This document shows positions 24,562 through 33,649 of a stretch of 64,000 nt of DNA, piece by piece. The stretch's first letter is position 1. Each line of letters opens with the position of its first letter. The position numbers were made by a program, and so were the translations under genes. Source of the stretch: Sinimarinibacterium arenosum (GTDB taxonomy: Bacteria > Pseudomonadota > Gammaproteobacteria > Nevskiales > Nevskiaceae); contig NZ_SUKF01000011.1 of NCBI RefSeq assembly GCF_005047655.1, forward strand, positions 1 through 64,000. The letters are read 5' to 3'. The notes beneath the pieces were generated by a model that was given only the letters and a program-made list of their open reading frames with translations, was not told where the DNA came from and did not search any database.

Positions 24562-27500
24562 ACCGCTTCGAGCCCGCGCCGACTGAATCGCGCAGTAGCC
24601 GGGGCGCGCGGAGCGGACGTCTGCGCGTGTTCGACGTGCAGCGCTTCTGTGTGCACGACGGCCCCGGTATACGCTCGGTTGTGTTCCTGAAGGGTTGTCC
24701 TCTGCGTTGCCGCTGGTGCCACAACCCGGAGTCACAGCTGCCGCAGGCGGAGCTGGCGATCTACGCAGACCGCTGCACCGGGTGCGGTCGTTGCGTCGAC
24801 GCCTGCGACCGAAGCGCAATCACGGTGTCGGCGGCATCGGTGCAGGTCGATCGCGAAAAGTGCGACGCGTGCGGCGCCTGCGCGAAAGTGTGCCCGCACG
24901 AGGCGCTGCGCCTGATCGGCGAGGAGGTCCGTCCGGACGAGCTACTCGAACAGGTGGAGCGCGACCGCGACTACTGCGAGTCCTCCGGCGGCGGCGTCAC
25001 GCTGTCGGGCGGCGAGCCGCTGATGCAGGAACATGCCGCCGCAGAGTTCCTCGCGCGCTGCAGGGCTGCCGGCCTGCACACCTTGGTCGAGACCTGCGGC
25101 GCGGTGCCGTGGCGGGCCTTCGAAGGCGCGCTGCCGCACGTCGACCGGATCTACTTCGACCTCAAGGCCTGGGGCGACGCGCGCCACCGCGAGCTGACCG
25201 GCGCGTCGGCGCGCCGCATCCTCGATAACGCCCGACGCCTGGTGAGCGCGGGCGCCCACGTGCAATTCCGCATGGCGGTGGTGCCCGGCTGCAATGACGA
25301 CGACGACACCCTGCGCGGCATCGCCGGTCTGCTGCGCGATCTCGACCGGCCGTCGATCACTCTGTTGCGCTATCACCGGACCGGCGAGGACAAGATCGCG
25401 CGCATTGGCGGCGGGCAACCGAGTCTGGGAATCCTGCCGGCTCAGGCGCAGGCGGCACTCGACCGCGCCGCCAGCCTGTTGCGCGTCGCCGGCATCGAGG
25501 TCGAATGTGCCGAGGCCCGGCCGGCCGCGTACTCATCGCGGTTCGGCGAACGCGTGATGCGTCTGCGCGCCGCAGTGCAGACGGCGCAGCCCGCCGTGTG
25601 CCTGGAGCGCGCCCGCGCGGTCACGCGCTATTTCCGCGACCACGGCAACGCGGACAAGCCGATGATCATGCAGAAGGCTGAAGCGCTGCACCGGATTCTC
25701 ACAGAACGCAGCGCCATCGTATACGACGACGAGCTGCTGGTCGGCGCGTTCAGTTCGCATCGCGTCGGCGGTTCGGTGATGCCGGAACTGTCGCACGTGT
25801 CTCTGGCCGAGGACTTGCTGCGCCTGCCGTCGCGCGCGGTCAATCCGCTGCAGATCACGCTGCGCGGGCGTGCCGAGCTTCTGCTGGAGATCCTGCCCTT
25901 CTGGTCCACGCGCTTTCTCGCTGCGCGCGCCTTCCCGCCGCTGCAGGCCGCGCGCTTCGTCGTCGACCAGCTGCGCGGCCGCCGCTACGTGGTCAACGAA
26001 GCGGGCGGCATCTCGCACTTTGTGCCGGACTATGAAACCTTGCTGCGGCTCGGCACGTCCGGCATCGCGGCACAGGCGCGCGAACGTGCAACCGCCGCGC
26101 CGGACGCGGCACGGCGCGAGTTCTACGCCGCCGTCGGAATCGCCTGCGACGCGCTGGAACGGCTCGCTGCCGCCCACGCGGGCGCCGCACTCGACGAGGC
26201 GCGCCGCACGTCCGACGCGACAAGACGCGCAGAGTTGGAGGAGATCGCCCGGGTCTGCCGTCGCGTGCCCGCTCAACCGGCGACGACGCTGCGCGAGGCG
26301 TTCCAGTCGCTGCTGTTCGCGCAGGTCGCCTTGAACCTGGAAAGCCTCGACAACGCGATCTCGCCGGGCCGCCTCGATCAGCTTCTGTATCCGTACTACG
26401 CGGCAGATCTTGCTTCCGGATGCTGCGACGAGACGCGGGCGCGCGAGCTGGTCGGCTGCTTCACGGTCAAGATGAGCGAGATCGTGCCGGTGTTCTCGCG
26501 CCGTGTGACGCGCTATCACGGCGGCATCTTCAACGGCCAGGTGGTCGTCGTTGGAGGTGTCGACAGGGAGGGCAACGACGCCACCAACGCGATGACCTGG
26601 CTGTTTCTGGACGCGATGCAGGAGCTGCAGATGCGCCAGCCGAACTACCACGCGCGTATCCACGAGGGCAGTCCGCCCGCCTATGTCGCGCGTGTCGCGG
26701 CGATGCGCGCGGGTGCGCCGTCAATGATGAACGACGAGGTCGTGATCCCGATGCTAGTGTCGCGCGGCATGGACCTTGCCGATGCGCGCGACTACTCGCC
26801 GGTCGGCTGCATCGAGCCGGTCGCCGCCGGCGCGACCTTCGGCTCCACCGACGCCGCGCTGCTCAACCTCGCACTGCCGCTGGAGCGGGCGCTGCGCCGG
26901 CCGGCGCGGCGGCTGGGGAGTGCCGAAGACGTGTTCGATGCGTTCCGCGAGGAACTGGATCGGCTGGTCGACGAGCTGATCGCCGACCTGCAGGCAATCG
27001 AGCGCGCGAACGCGCGCCATCATCCGACGCCGCTGTCGTCGATGCTGTTGCGCGGCTGCCTGGAGTCGGGCGCCGACTCCACTGCAGGTGGTGCGCGTTA
27101 TAACGCCAGCGGCGTGCAGGGCGTCGGCGTCGCCGACGTCGCCGACAGTCTCGCCGCGATCGACGCGGTGGTGTTCCGGCAGGGCCGCAGCGACATGGCC
27201 ACGCTGCAACGTGCGCTGGCCGCGGATTTCCGGGGCCACGACGATCTGCGCGGCGACCTGCTGACCGCACCCAAGTACGGCAACGACGATCCGCGCGTCG
27301 ACGAAATCGCGGCCAGCGTGATGCGGGTGTTCGCCGATTCTCTGGCGCGCCACCACAGCACGCGCGGCGGCGCGTATGTCGCCGGTTTCTACTCAGTGAC
27401 CTGTCATGCCGCCTTCGGTGAAACCACTGGAGCATTGCCGTCGGGACGCCGCGCCGGACGGCCGCTGGCCAACGGTCTGACGCCGGCCAACGGCCAGGAC

Positions 27501-27842
27501 CGTCGCGGTCCGACCGCCGCGCTCAACTCGGTCGCGTCGACCTCGCCGGGGCGCTGCGCGGGCAACGGCATCAACGTGAATCTGACGCTCGACGCGGGTT
27601 CATTCGACGGCGCCGATGCCGGGAACACGCTGGGCGGACTGGTGCGCGGTTACTTCGCGCGCGGTGGCATGCAGATGCAGACCAACATCCTCGATCCACA
27701 AGTGCTGCGCGAAGCCATCGCCAATCCCGACGCGCATCCGTGGCTATTGGTGCGCGTCTCGGGCTACTCGGCGTACTTCAGTGACCTCTCGCCAGGCATG
27801 AAGCAGGAAATCCTCGATCGTTGCCTGCACCGGAGGTGCTGA
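24558..27842 (+). CDS. Single-chain fusion: glycyl-radical-enzyme activase plus glycyl radical enzyme
   Basis: One uninterrupted 1094-codon frame. Residues 1-320 are a complete activase: GPGIRSVVFLKGCPLRCRWC with the radical-SAM C47-x3-C51-x2-C54, two ferredoxin-type Fe-S motifs (CTGCGRCVDAC 73-83; CDACGACAKVC 102-112), and GGEP (151-154) for S-adenosylmethionine. Residues 330-1094 are a complete glycyl radical enzyme: MRLRAAVQTAQPAVCLERAR start, PVGCIEP with thiyl C751 and E753, and RVSGYS with radical glycine 1069. The GCxE site resembles dehydratase/lyase members rather than pyruvate formate-lyase, which has Cys-Cys. Translation starts at TTG 24558, coupled to the preceding stop. An internal ATG at 25557 (M334) could start a separate enzyme but has no clear ribosome site. 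The substrate is unknown. FNR control and oxygen-sensitive chemistry agree. Confidence 0.9.
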   Translation: MNRFEPAPTESRSSRGARSGRLRVFDVQRFCVHDGPGIRSVVFLKGCPLRCRWCHNPESQLPQAELAIYADRCTGCGRCVDACDRSAITVSAASVQVDREKCDACGACAKVCPHEALRLIGEEVRPDELLEQVERDRDYCESSGGGVTLSGGEPLMQEHAAAEFLARCRAAGLHTLVETCGAVPWRAFEGALPHVDRIYFDLKAWGDARHRELTGASARRILDNARRLVSAGAHVQFRMAVVPGCNDDDDTLRGIAGLLRDLDRPSITLLRYHRTGEDKIARIGGGQPSLGILPAQAQAALDRAASLLRVAGIEVECAEARPAAYSSRFGERVMRLRAAVQTAQPAVCLERARAVTRYFRDHGNADKPMIMQKAEALHRILTERSAIVYDDELLVGAFSSHRVGGSVMPELSHVSLAEDLLRLPSRAVNPLQITLRGRAELLLEILPFWSTRFLAARAFPPLQAARFVVDQLRGRRYVVNEAGGISHFVPDYETLLRLGTSGIAAQARERATAAPDAARREFYAAVGIACDALERLAAAHAGAALDEARRTSDATRRAELEEIARVCRRVPAQPATTLREAFQSLLFAQVALNLESLDNAISPGRLDQLLYPYYAADLASGCCDETRARELVGCFTVKMSEIVPVFSRRVTRYHGGIFNGQVVVVGGVDREGNDATNAMTWLFLDAMQELQMRQPNYHARIHEGSPPAYVARVAAMRAGAPSMMNDEVVIPMLVSRGMDLADARDYSPVGCIEPVAAGATFGSTDAALLNLALPLERALRRPARRLGSAEDVFDAFREELDRLVDELIADLQAIERANARHHPTPLSSMLLRGCLESGADSTAGGARYNASGVQGVGVADVADSLAAIDAVVFRQGRSDMATLQRALAADFRGHDDLRGDLLTAPKYGNDDPRVDEIAASVMRVFADSLARHHSTRGGAYVAGFYSVTCHAAFGETTGALPSGRRAGRPLANGLTPANGQDRRGPTAALNSVASTSPGRCAGNGINVNLTLDAGSFDGADAGNTLGGLVRGYFARGGMQMQTNILDPQVLREAIANPDAHPWLLVRVSGYSAYFSDLSPGMKQEILDRCLHRRC

Positions 27843-27869
27843 AAGCCCGAAGACGACGGACGTTCGCGT

Positions 27870-28307
27870 CTACTTCGGCGATGGTGGAGGCGGGGCGAGC
27901 ACTGCGACGGTGACCATCGCCTTGGCGATCAGCGGGCGCTGTTCGCCGTGCTCGCACCAGACCTCCGACTCCAGCACCACGAACTGGCGCCCGGGCTTGA
28001 GCGCTCTGGCGGTACAGACCAGTCGCTCGCCGCACGCCGGACGCAGCAAGTTGATCTTGAACTCGAGCGTCATCGCCCGGTGGCCCGGCAACAGCAGCGT
28101 GCTGGCAGCAGCGCCCGCAGTATGGTCGGCCATCGTTGCCAGCACACCGGCGTGGACCGATCCGAACTGCTGCAGATGACGGGGCGCGATGAGCAACGAA
28201 GTGTCGCACTCGCCATCGGCGAGCCGGTCGAGTGCCATGCCGAGGTCGGCTACGAAAGGCGCGCTGCGAAACAGCTGCTGCAACTCCGGCGTGATGGGTC
28301 TGTTCAT
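27870..28307 (-). CDS. PaaI-type hotdog acyl-CoA thioesterase
   Basis: The 145-residue product has the hotdog signature HLQQFGSVHAGVLATMADHTAG, with the aspartate of the ADH segment as likely catalytic residue, then LEFKINLLRPA. These enzymes hydrolyse acyl-CoAs, commonly aryl or medium-chain. The ATG at 28307 was preferred to a TTG at 28319. It is convergent with the glycyl-radical operon and lies downstream of aidB on the same strand. A salvage or editing role for anaerobic CoA thioesters is a reasonable inference. Confidence 0.75.
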   Translation of the reverse strand: MNRPITPELQQLFRSAPFVADLGMALDRLADGECDTSLLIAPRHLQQFGSVHAGVLATMADHTAGAAASTLLLPGHRAMTLEFKINLLRPACGERLVCTARALKPGRQFVVLESEVWCEHGEQRPLIAKAMVTVAVLAPPPPSPK

Positions 28308-28362
28308 GACTAATTGCAAGGTGTGGATGTAGAACCTGGGTGGGAGACCTCAACCTTGCCGT

Positions 28363-28704
28363 TCAAAGTACGCGGATGGCCGACGGCAACGTCTGCGTGC
28401 TGGCGGAAAGGCATCGATCGCAGCCACAGGCGCCATGTTCAAAGCGGCGCAACTGCTCTGCGGCGATGGCGCGAACGCGTGCAACGATACGGGGCGAGAC
28501 CTCAGACGAATCGGCAAGGTGCAGCACCTGCCTGAGTGTCAGCACGAGATTGGAGATCGTGCCGACGTCGTGGATCCGCGCTTCGATATGCTCGTGGAAG
28601 TTTGCGCGAAGGGCTTCAATCTCGCTGCGCGGCTTGATCCCGGCGTCATGCGCTGCGTCCTGGGAGGGCAGTGCTGCAGTGCTCAGCGATGTCGGTGCGT
28701 CCAT
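28363..28704 (-). CDS. Hypothetical protein coupled to aidB, 113 aa
   Basis: Mostly helical, with FHEHIEARIHDVGTISNL and repeated leucine spacing that could pack as a helical bundle, and a CGCDRC cysteine cluster near the C-terminus. A TTG at 28719 overlapping the aidB stop (TTGA) is an alternative start. The histidine-rich N-terminal helix and terminal Cys cluster may bind a metal. I know no family. Its position between aidB and the thioesterase suggests one transcript. Confidence 0.4.
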   Translation of the reverse strand: MDAPTSLSTAALPSQDAAHDAGIKPRSEIEALRANFHEHIEARIHDVGTISNLVLTLRQVLHLADSSEVSPRIVARVRAIAAEQLRRFEHGACGCDRCLSASTQTLPSAIRVL

Positions 28705-28715
28705 GATGTGGGGAC

Positions 28716-30371
28716 TCAAGTCCGGGGCCAGGCACGATCGATCAGTCTTGCGTGTGGGACCTGCGCTGGCAGAGTGCCCAGCGCCAGACCGTGGCGACCG
28801 TCGAGGCGCGAGGCGCAGAACGCCTCGGCGACGTCCGCAGGTCCGGCGCGCAACAGGATCGACGCCTGCAGCGCCAACGCAATCTGCTCGACGATCGTTC
28901 TCAGGCGCAGTTCGATGCCGTCGCGATTATCCAGTTCGCGCTTGATATCGGTGACCGCGCGGTCCAGCGCTGGATGGCCGCCGCGTGCGGCGTCGAGTTC
29001 GGCGAACAGCGCGTCGCGCGCGTCGGGCTCCTTCGTCAGCGCACGCAGCACGTCGAGGCACTGGATGTTGCCGCAGCCTTCCCACAACGAATTGACCGGC
29101 GCCTCGCGGTACAGCCGCGGCAAGATAGATTCTTCGACGTAGCCGGCGCCGCCGAGGCACTCCTGCGCTTCGTTCACCACGGCCGGCGCGCGCCGGCAGA
29201 TCCAATACTTTCCGACGGGGGTGGCGATGCGTGCAAACGCCGCAGCGGCCGGGTTGCTTGCCGAATCGTCGACCGCGCGGCCGATGCGCAGCAGCAGTGC
29301 CAGCGCCGCCTCGGACTCCAGCGCGATGTCGGCGAGGACGTTCTGCATCAGCGGCTGGTCGACCAGCCGCTTGCCGAAGGCCTTGCGATGGCGGGCATGG
29401 TGGATCGCTTGTACCAGCGCCTGGCGCATGATCGCCGCTGAGCCGACGATGCAGTCGAGCCGCGTGAGCGCGACCATCTCCAGGATCGTCGCAATGCCGC
29501 GGCCTTCCTCGCCGATCATCACCGCGTGGGCGCCGGCGAACTCGGCCTCGCAGGTCGCGTTGCTGCAATTGCCGAGCTTGTCCTTTAGGCGCTGGATGCG
29601 CAGCGCGTTGCGCGTGCCGTCGGGCCGGAAGCGCGGCATTAGGAAGCACGACAGACCGCCATCGGCCTGTGCCAGCGTGAGGAAGGCGTCGCACATCGGC
29701 GCCGACAAGAACCACTTGTGGCCGACCAGCTCATAGGCCTGACCCGGTCCTCGCGCGCCGATGGCGTGCGCACGTGTGCTGTTGCTGCGCACATCCGAGC
29801 CGCCCTGTTTCTCGGTCATGCCCATGCCGACGGTGACGCCGAGCTTCTGCGCGGCGGGAAGCGGCCGTGGGTCGTAGCGTAGCGACAGCACGCGGGGCAG
29901 CCACTCTCGGGCCGCGTCCGGCTGTGCCCGCAGTGTCGGCACGCAGGCGTGCGTCATTGTCAGCGGGCAGTCGGTGCCCTGTTCGGCCTGCGCATAAAGG
30001 TAGTACAGCGTCAACCGCAGGACCTGCGCGCCGGCGCGCGGCTCGCGCCACGGCAGCGCGTGCAGATCATTGGCGATCCCGGTCTCCATCAGGCAGTGGT
30101 ACGCCGGGTGGAATTCCACTTCGTCGAGCCGATGGCCGTGGCGGTCGAACAACCTGAGGGCCGGCTTGTACAGATTGGCCTCGGCGCCCAGCTGCATCAA
30201 CTCACCGCCGGCGAGCCGACCCATGCGCTTCAGCCGTTCCTCACCCCAGGCGCCACCTTCGCGCCGTACCGCCTCCTGCAGCGCGCGGTCGGTCGCGTAG
30301 GCGTCGTAGTCGGCAAGAGATGCCGGTTGGTTTTCGACGACATGGGTCAGGAAGCGCGGGTTCATGCTCAT
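28716..30371 (-). CDS. aidB: AidB-like acyl-CoA dehydrogenase
   Basis: At 551 residues this matches AidB length and layout. The N-terminal extension comes before the dehydrogenase core; [18 protein letters not shown] is the AidB flavin/substrate loop. [42 protein letters not shown], and the C-terminal [14 protein letters not shown] and [13 protein letters not shown] follow. E. coli AidB is induced by alkylation stress and by anoxia, binds DNA and has weak dehydrogenase activity. Here it faces fabA across an FNR box (30433), fitting anaerobic induction. Confidence 0.85.
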   Translation of the reverse strand: MSMNPRFLTHVVENQPASLADYDAYATDRALQEAVRREGGAWGEERLKRMGRLAGGELMQLGAEANLYKPALRLFDRHGHRLDEVEFHPAYHCLMETGIANDLHALPWREPRAGAQVLRLTLYYLYAQAEQGTDCPLTMTHACVPTLRAQPDAAREWLPRVLSLRYDPRPLPAAQKLGVTVGMGMTEKQGGSDVRSNSTRAHAIGARGPGQAYELVGHKWFLSAPMCDAFLTLAQADGGLSCFLMPRFRPDGTRNALRIQRLKDKLGNCSNATCEAEFAGAHAVMIGEEGRGIATILEMVALTRLDCIVGSAAIMRQALVQAIHHARHRKAFGKRLVDQPLMQNVLADIALESEAALALLLRIGRAVDDSASNPAAAAFARIATPVGKYWICRRAPAVVNEAQECLGGAGYVEESILPRLYREAPVNSLWEGCGNIQCLDVLRALTKEPDARDALFAELDAARGGHPALDRAVTDIKRELDNRDGIELRLRTIVEQIALALQASILLRAGPADVAEAFCASRLDGRHGLALGTLPAQVPHARLIDRAWPRT

Positions 30372-30432
30372 CGGCGATTCGGGGGATGCGGCGGGTCGAT
30401 AGTCATCCTCGCCTCGACGGCGGCCGGCGCAC

Positions 30433-30446
30433 TTGACCTACATCAA
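30433..30446. promoter_or_regulatory. FNR box between aidB and fabA
   Basis: TTGACCTACATCAA. Hexamers ending in T lie at class II spacing on both sides (GAGGAT leftward, CATGCT rightward), so it may serve both units. Confidence 0.78.
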
Positions 30447-30494
30447 GATCGCGGCCGCACTGCATCTGCATGCTGGCGCGCCCTGGAGAATGCG

Positions 30495-31043
30495 ATGAGC
30501 GCGATACCGAGCCTGAACGAGACGCCGCTGCCCGGCGCTGTGTACGGCCGCGAGCAGCTGCTGAGCTGTTCGCGCGGCGAGATCTTCGGCGAAGACAGCG
30601 CGCGGCTGCCGGCGCCGCCGATGCTGATGGTCGACCGCGTCACGCACATCGGCCGCGACGGCGGAGCGTACGGCAAGGGTGTGCTGCTGGCCGAACTCGA
30701 CATTCGGCCGGACCTTTGGTTTTTCGGCTGTCACTTTCCCGGCGATCCGGTGATGCCGGGTTGCCTGGGCCTGGACGCGCTTTGGCAGCTCACCGGCTTT
30801 TTCCTCGCTTGGAGCGGTCACACGGGACGTGGACGCGCACTGGGCGTCGGCGAGGTGCGCTTCCGTGGTCAGGTCTTGCCGGATGCGCGCTGTGTGAGCT
30901 ACCGGATCGATATCAAGAGAATCTTCAGCAGCCGACTGGTGATGGGCATTGCCGACGGCAGCCTGGCCGTCGACGGCCGCGAGATCTACACCGCCAAGGA
31001 TTTGCGCGTGGGCCTGTTCCAGCACGGGGAGGTGATCGGGTGA
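30495..31043 (+). CDS. fabA: FabA, 3-hydroxydecanoyl-ACP dehydratase/isomerase
   Basis: The 182-residue product carries [24 protein letters not shown] with the catalytic histidine and aspartate of FabA, preceded by [12 protein letters not shown]. FabA makes the cis-3-decenoyl branch point of anaerobic unsaturated fatty acid synthesis. CTGGAGAATGCG precedes the ATG. It overlaps fabB by four bases. Confidence 0.93.
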   Translation: MSAIPSLNETPLPGAVYGREQLLSCSRGEIFGEDSARLPAPPMLMVDRVTHIGRDGGAYGKGVLLAELDIRPDLWFFGCHFPGDPVMPGCLGLDALWQLTGFFLAWSGHTGRGRALGVGEVRFRGQVLPDARCVSYRIDIKRIFSSRLVMGIADGSLAVDGREIYTAKDLRVGLFQHGEVIG

Positions 31044-32347
31044 GCGCGGGGACACGACGTCGCGCGTCTCTATCGCGTGGATGCTGCGCTGTTTCAGACC
31101 GCAGAGACAGCCGGCGTTCGGGGCGTGTTGTCGTCACTGGTATGGGCATCGTCTCGTGCCTTGGCAATGATCCGGCGACGGTGTGCGCGGCGCTCCGCGA
31201 AGGTCGCTCCGGCATCCGCTTCAGCCCGCAGTACCGCGACGCCGGGCTGCGCAGCCAGGTCTGCGGCGCGGTCGATCTCGACCGCGAGGCATTGATCGAC
31301 CGCAGGCTGCGCCGCTTCATGGGCGACGCTGCAATGTTCACGTACGTGGCGATGCAGCAGGCGATCGCCGACGCAGGGCTCGCGCCGGAGGATGTATCCA
31401 ATCCGCGCACCGGTCTGATCGTCGGCACCGGGGGCGCATCGCCCGCAAACCTGGTCGAGGCCGCCGACAATCTGCGCGCGCGCGGCGTCAAGCGCGTCGG
31501 TCCGTACATGGTGCCGCGCACGATGGGCAGCACGGTCGCCGCGTGCCTGGCCACGCCGTTCCACATCCGCGGACTGAACTACTCGATCAGCTCTGCGTGT
31601 GCGACCAGCGCGCACTGCATCGGTCACGCCGCCGAGCAGATCCGCGCCGGCCGCCAGGACGTGATCTTCGCCGGCGGTGGCGAAGAGGAGCACTGGTCGA
31701 TGGCGATGCTGTTCGATGCGATGGGCGCGCTGTCGAGCCACTTCAACGACCGCCCGGAACAGGCTTCGCGCACCTACGATCGCGACCGCGATGGTTTCGT
31801 CATCGCCGGCGGCGGCGGCATCCTGGTTCTGGAGGACTATGAGCACGCGCGCGATCGCGGCGCGAAGATCTACGCCGAGCTGACCGGCTATGGCGCGACA
31901 TCCGACGGCGAGGACATGGTCGCGCCGTCGGGCGAGGGTGCGGTACGTTGCATACGCCAGGCTCTGTCGACCGTGCCGGGGCCGGTCGATTACATCAACG
32001 CGCACGGCACCAGCACGCCGGCTGGCGACATCGTCGAACTGCGCGCGATTCGCGAGGTGTTCGGCGCCCAGGCACCGCCAATCAGTTCGACCAAGTCATT
32101 GTCCGGACACTCGCTCGGCGCCGCGGGCGTGCACGAGGCGATCTACAGCATGTTGATGCTGCAGCACGGCTTCATCGCTGCATCCGCCAACATCGAGACA
32201 CTCGATGCGGACGCTGCCGACATGCCGATCGTGCGCGAGCGCCGCGACGATGTGCAGCTGGATACGGTGCTGTCGAACAGCTTCGGTTTCGGCGGCACCA
32301 ATGCGAGCCTGGTGTTCCAGCGCCTGGGCGACGACTGCGCGCACTGA
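31040..32347 (+). CDS. fabB: FabB, beta-ketoacyl-ACP synthase I
   Basis: Catalytic residues are all visible: Cys in [10 protein letters not shown], His in [11 protein letters not shown] and His in [10 protein letters not shown]. The conserved start [15 protein letters not shown] lies about 27 residues inside. The only good initiation signal is GGGGAGGTGATCGG followed by GTG at 31040, which overlaps the fabA stop, so the protein has an Arg-rich extension and totals 435 residues against about 405 for E. coli FabB. It extends the fabA product toward unsaturated fatty acids. Confidence 0.9.
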   Translation: MSAGTRRRASLSRGCCAVSDRRDSRRSGRVVVTGMGIVSCLGNDPATVCAALREGRSGIRFSPQYRDAGLRSQVCGAVDLDREALIDRRLRRFMGDAAMFTYVAMQQAIADAGLAPEDVSNPRTGLIVGTGGASPANLVEAADNLRARGVKRVGPYMVPRTMGSTVAACLATPFHIRGLNYSISSACATSAHCIGHAAEQIRAGRQDVIFAGGGEEEHWSMAMLFDAMGALSSHFNDRPEQASRTYDRDRDGFVIAGGGGILVLEDYEHARDRGAKIYAELTGYGATSDGEDMVAPSGEGAVRCIRQALSTVPGPVDYINAHGTSTPAGDIVELRAIREVFGAQAPPISSTKSLSGHSLGAAGVHEAIYSMLMLQHGFIAASANIETLDADAADMPIVRERRDDVQLDTVLSNSFGFGGTNASLVFQRLGDDCAH

Positions 32348-32356
32348 GGCAGTGTC

Positions 32357-33595
32357 ATGAGACGTCTGCTCCTGATCATGCTGTCGCTGCCCATGGCCGC
32401 GTGCGTCGGGGACAGCGATGCCATGTTGCCCGCCAGCACTGGCAACGTTTCCGCCACGGCCCGGTCGGTGCCGAAAGTGATTCTGGACGGCGACGTGGGT
32501 CCCGATCCCTGCGATGTCGGCACGCTGGCCATGGCGCACAACCTGCATCGTGCCGGCGAGATCCGACTGCTAGGCTTCATGGCCACGTTGCCTGAGTCCA
32601 GCAACATCGAAGTCATCGACATCCTGAACAAATGGTACGGCCACGACGTCCCGATCGGCGTGTTCAAGGATCCGTCGGACCAGGGCTACAGTCAGAACGT
32701 GCAACTGGCCTCAGCCGTCACGCATGAACTGTTTCCCGCCACCCGCATCATTGCCGGCCATTACGCCGACTGGACGCCACAGACCTACGATTCGGTACCG
32801 GGCAGTGTCGAGTTGTACCGCCGACTCCTGGCAGCCGAGCCGGGCCGCAGTGTGACGATTTTGACCGTCGGTCAGTTATACAACCTCAAGGCTCTGCTGA
32901 ATTCGGGACCGGATGAATTCTCGCCGTTATCCGGCATGCAGCTTGTGCAGGCCAAGGTAGACCGCATCATCATGATGGTGGGTGGCTTCGGCGATACGAT
33001 CACCTCCGACGATCTGGCCTTTTACGAGGCGGAGTATTTCAGCAATCCGCCGAACAGCTACGGTGTGTTGACGGTGGCCGTGCATTCGTCCACCGGCAAC
33101 GGCTTTGGTGCCGAATACAACGCCCATGGTTGGTATCCCGGCCTGACCGAGGGCGTCTTTGAAAAGTTGAACGAACTGGACCTGCCCAAGGTCATCATCG
33201 GCCACGAGCCGGGTTGGCGGGTACCGGCCGGCGAGGCTTACAACGGACTGGACGTGTTGCATCCGGTCCGCATGGCGTATGTCGAGAACAACATCCCGTC
33301 CAAGCAAGTCCATCCCGGTGTTGTGAAGAATGACCCGGCCTATGACGAGCTGGCACTGTTGTACTTGGCGCGGGGAAAGGGCGACTGGTTCGAGGAACTG
33401 GGCGGACATGCTACGTTCGAGCAGCTCGGGACATCCACCTGGTTCGATAAACCCGAATTTCAGCACACACGTCTGGCGCTGACCCCCCACGCCAACGAGG
33501 GCAAACGTCTGTCCCGGCTGATTGAAAGTCTGGTCATGGGTGAGCCCGACACCTGGCGTCCGCAAACAAGGGGACTGGAGTCGAACGGCACTTGA
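32357..33595 (+). CDS. Nucleoside hydrolase-like lipoprotein
   Basis: The first 16 residues form a signal peptide ending in the lipobox LPMAAC, so the protein is lipid-anchored in the envelope. VILDGDVGPDPCDVGTLAMA resembles the calcium-binding D-x-D-x3-D-D loop of inosine-uridine nucleoside hydrolases but with substitutions (DP-CD). IIMMVGGFGD and the late NGLDVLHPVRMAYV fit the same fold. Activity on nucleosides is uncertain because the acidic loop is not canonical. It starts 9 bases after fabB. Confidence 0.6.
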   Translation: MRRLLLIMLSLPMAACVGDSDAMLPASTGNVSATARSVPKVILDGDVGPDPCDVGTLAMAHNLHRAGEIRLLGFMATLPESSNIEVIDILNKWYGHDVPIGVFKDPSDQGYSQNVQLASAVTHELFPATRIIAGHYADWTPQTYDSVPGSVELYRRLLAAEPGRSVTILTVGQLYNLKALLNSGPDEFSPLSGMQLVQAKVDRIIMMVGGFGDTITSDDLAFYEAEYFSNPPNSYGVLTVAVHSSTGNGFGAEYNAHGWYPGLTEGVFEKLNELDLPKVIIGHEPGWRVPAGEAYNGLDVLHPVRMAYVENNIPSKQVHPGVVKNDPAYDELALLYLARGKGDWFEELGGHATFEQLGTSTWFDKPEFQHTRLALTPHANEGKRLSRLIESLVMGEPDTWRPQTRGLESNGT

Positions 33596-33649
33596 CCATT
33601 GTCACCGCGACGGCGCGGAGGTCCCAGCGCGCGGTCGGAGGATGGACGA

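Noticed and set aside
24558-27842. Assigning the glycyl radical enzyme as pyruvate formate-lyase or benzylsuccinate synthase
   Set aside because: The active site reads VGCIEP with a single Cys followed by Glu; pyruvate formate-lyase has two adjacent cysteines, and no benzylsuccinate synthase small subunits are nearby.
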